Positions 13,735 through 15,156 of a stretch of 15,156 nt of DNA are shown here, piece after piece. Under the pieces are notes generated by a model. The model was given only the letters and a program-made list of their open reading frames with translations. It had not been told where the DNA came from and made no database searches. The stretch is from Planctomycetota bacterium. GTDB taxonomy: Bacteria > Planctomycetota > Phycisphaerae > Sedimentisphaerales > Anaerohalosphaeraceae. How positions within the stretch are numbered: the first letter of the stretch is position 1; each line of letters begins with the position of its first letter. The DNA lies in NCBI GenBank assembly GCA_030637065.1, contig DAOVVQ010000067.1, positions 1 through 15,156 of the forward strand, read 5' to 3'. Position numbers and translations under genes: made by a program.

Positions 13735-14313
13735 ATGTATGAAAAAAAGGTGATAATCGGTCTTGGCAATCAGGGCGGGCAGTATGCCGGGACGCGCCAT
13801 AACATCGGGTTTGACGTTGTCGACCGTCTGGCGAGCGATCTGGATGTTATTTTCAATAAGAAGAAGTTCGGGGCGATGTTTGGCGACCGTATTATTTCGG
13901 GATGGACGCTTATGCTGTTAAAGCCCCAGTGGTATATGAATCGTAGCGGCGAGGTTGTTGCTTCGGCGATGAGATATTTTGGGATCTCTGCCGAGGATAT
14001 TATGGTCGTGACGGACGATATGGCTCTTGATGTTGGCAGGATTCGCATACGGCTGAAGGGTTCGTCCGGAGGGCATAAGGGTCTTGGTGACATTATAGAG
14101 AAGTTAGGTACTCAGGAGTTCGGTCGGATCCGTGTCGGTATCGGCAAGAACGAACATCAGATAGCGAGCGATTATGTTTTGAGCCGGCCCAGGGGCGAGG
14201 AGAAGAAGCTTCTCGACCGGGCGGTTGACACAACGTGCCAGGCGCTTCGATGCTGGCTCAAAGAGGGTGCCGATAAGATGATGAATGAATTTAACAGGCA
14301 GGATAAGGCGTAA
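13735..14313 (+). CDS. pth: peptidyl-tRNA hydrolase
   Basis: Pth frees tRNA from prematurely released peptidyl-tRNA. The start ATG 13735 puts VIIGLGN at residues 6-12, as in the family, with a weak AGGGA (13720-13724) upstream; the frame continues back to 13591, but that part has no family similarity. The resulting 192 residues are normal length. Catalytic features are Asn12 and His22 (GTRHNIG), Asn69 (KPQWYMNRSG) and Asp94 (VVTDDMALDVG). Two usual positions differ: GLGNPG is GLGNQG, and the GGHNGL asparagine (Asn114 in E. coli, a tRNA-contacting residue) is Lys115 (GGHKGL). The catalytic His and Asp are kept, so activity is likely. It follows rplY as in the Bacillus ctc-spoVC pair, separated by 234 bases with a small tandem repeat. 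Confidence 0.94.
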   Translation: MYEKKVIIGLGNQGGQYAGTRHNIGFDVVDRLASDLDVIFNKKKFGAMFGDRIISGWTLMLLKPQWYMNRSGEVVASAMRYFGISAEDIMVVTDDMALDVGRIRIRLKGSSGGHKGLGDIIEKLGTQEFGRIRVGIGKNEHQIASDYVLSRPRGEEKKLLDRAVDTTCQALRCWLKEGADKMMNEFNRQDKA

Positions 14314-14342
14314 AGAACGGAAGAATGATTTGGATTTTTGAT

Positions 14343-14358
14343 GGGAGGTACTGGTTTG
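14343..14358 (+). promoter_or_regulatory. Shine-Dalgarno deciding the TTG start of rpsF
   Basis: GGGAGG (14343-14348), 7 bases, then TTG (14356-14358). The in-frame TTG 14338 and ATG 14341 lie before or on this site and lack one of their own, so initiation at 14356 is preferred. Confidence 0.7.
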
Positions 14359-14964
14359 GATACAGTCGTAAAACGATTATATGAAGGTATGTTTTTGGTC
14401 GATTCCGGCGATGCCGCTTCGGATTGGGACGGGACAATCAAGTCTATCGAGAAGGTGATAAGTCGCGCTGAGGGCGAGGTAGTCAGCCTGCGGAAATGGG
14501 ACGAGCGGCGTCTTGCCTATGATGTCAACGGCAAGGGTCGGGGTACGTACATTCTGGTGTACTTTAACGTCGATCCTTTGCGTATCACCTCGATCGAGCG
14601 GGATGTTCAGCTTTCCGAGCAGATCACGCGTGTGCTGGTCCTTCGCACGGATCGTATGAGCCAGGAAGATATCGATCGGCCTACTCCGGCGATGGCGGTT
14701 GAGATTGCGGCGGAAAAAGCGGCTGCGGCGAAAGAAAAGGCTGCCGAAGAAAAAGCGGCTGAGGAGAAGGCGGCGGCTGAGGCTGCTGCCCAGGCCGAGG
14801 CCGAATCTGATTCTGGTGATCAGGCAGCGAGCGAAGAGGACCAGCCCGCTGATGCGCCAGCAGGTGAAGATGTTGCCGAGGTTGCCGAAGCAGGCGAAGA
14901 GGTTGCCGAAGTCGCTCAGGATGCGGCTGATTCATCGCCCCAGCCGGACGAGACCGAGGCCTGA
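14356..14964 (+). CDS. rpsF: ribosomal protein S6 with long Ala/Glu-rich tail
   Basis: The first 100 residues are S6: RLYEGMFLVDSG (7-18), GEVVSLRKWDERRLAYDVNG (40-59), KGRGTYILVYF (60-70) and ERDVQLSEQITRVLVLR (81-97), a small-subunit platform protein that pairs with S18. The remaining 100 residues are low complexity: KAAAEEK-type repeats (about 115-148), then acidic Glu/Ala/Val repeats such as EDVAEVAEAGEEVAEV (171-186). E. coli S6 receives a glutamate tail from RimK; here an acidic tail is encoded, possibly disordered or helical. The TTG at 14356 is chosen because GGGAGG lies 7 bases upstream. It follows pth by 42 bases and precedes ssb, a common rpsF-ssb-rpsR arrangement. Confidence 0.95.
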   Translation: MDTVVKRLYEGMFLVDSGDAASDWDGTIKSIEKVISRAEGEVVSLRKWDERRLAYDVNGKGRGTYILVYFNVDPLRITSIERDVQLSEQITRVLVLRTDRMSQEDIDRPTPAMAVEIAAEKAAAAKEKAAEEKAAEEKAAAEAAAQAEAESDSGDQAASEEDQPADAPAGEDVAEVAEAGEEVAEVAQDAADSSPQPDETEA

Positions 14965-15097
14965 TCGAGCGTTATTGCGGTTGCCGGTGCAGGTTTACAA
15001 CAGCCCGGATGGCTACGGGATATATCGGTCATCTTGAGCCGGTTTCAGAATGTGGTACGGATAGAGTGATTATTCAGGTAAACAGAGGGAGCGAAAA

Positions 15098-15156
15098 ATG
15101 GGAAGTTTTAATAAGGTTGTCCTGTTAGGGAATTTGACGCGCGACCCGCAGTTGTC
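15098..15156 (+). CDS. ssb: single-stranded DNA-binding protein, 5' part only
   Basis: The ATG at 15098 follows GAGGGA (15085-15090) with good spacing. The 19 visible codons read MGSFNKVVLLGNLTRDPQL, the standard start of the SSB OB-fold (N-K-V-x-L-x-G-N-L-T-x-D-P). The gene runs off the right edge. SSB coats single-stranded DNA at forks and recruits repair and replication factors. It lies 133 bases after rpsF, its frequent partner; rpsR would be expected next but cannot be seen. The gap before it (14965-15097) has no clear promoter that I can name. Confidence 0.92.
   Translation, partial: MGSFNKVVLLGNLTRDPQL

Noticed and set aside
12406..13800. 464-codon open frame on the minus strand
   Set aside because: It lies opposite prs, rplY and the start of pth, which have clear family motifs; its His/Arg-rich, repeat-like translation resembles no family.

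Overview
The window is an ordinary chromosomal segment of a moderately GC-rich bacterium, built around replication, DNA-topology, division and translation housekeeping genes. Every gene lies on the + strand. The CTC-type L25, the S6 type and the dnaN-dciA-gyrB / glmU-prs-rplY-pth / rpsF-ssb layout suggest a member of the Planctomycetota (Phycisphaerae or Sedimentisphaerales-like). That placement is inference from protein style and synteny, not from a database search.

Left part (1-5597): the 3' end of an ABC-F ATPase gene is followed by a 460-base gene-free stretch that looks like a chromosomal replication origin. It has two perfect DnaA boxes inside a perfect 16-bp inverted repeat, three TGTTARYAAA decamers and an AT-rich block. 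It leads directly into dnaN (sliding clamp), dciA (DUF721, ancestral helicase-loading factor) and gyrB. dnaA and recF are not in this window. gyrB has an unclear start: a strong Shine-Dalgarno points to an AUA codon.

Middle part (5598-10722): a TPR lipoprotein of unknown role; ftsK, encoding a full-length DNA translocase with an unusual, almost purely Asp/Glu C-terminal tail; a small MgtC/SapB-family membrane protein; and a compact site-2-protease-like (M50) membrane metalloprotease. A 325-base gene-free stretch before the tRNA holds a G-quadruplex-capable tract, a good sigma70-like promoter, a hairpin with a T8 run, and a segment that folds on paper into a branched structure.

Right part (10723-15156): tRNA-Gln(UUG), then a glmU-prs-rplY(ctc)-pth series matching the order known from Bacillus (gcaD-prs-ctc-spoVC), then rpsF and the start of ssb. 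GlmU ends early in its beta-helix and lacks the acetyltransferase half, although its stop overlaps the prs start. Pth carries changes at two normally conserved positions, and S6 has a long Ala/Glu-rich tail.

Functionally the window couples origin firing and the clamp (oriC, DnaN, DciA), supercoiling (GyrB), terminus segregation (FtsK), precursor supply (GlmU, Prs) and translation (tRNA-Gln, L25, Pth, S6). I see no mobile element, CRISPR array or defence system. The most unusual items are the origin architecture, the possible AUA start of gyrB, the truncated GlmU, the FtsK acidic tail and the structured intergenic element near the tRNA.
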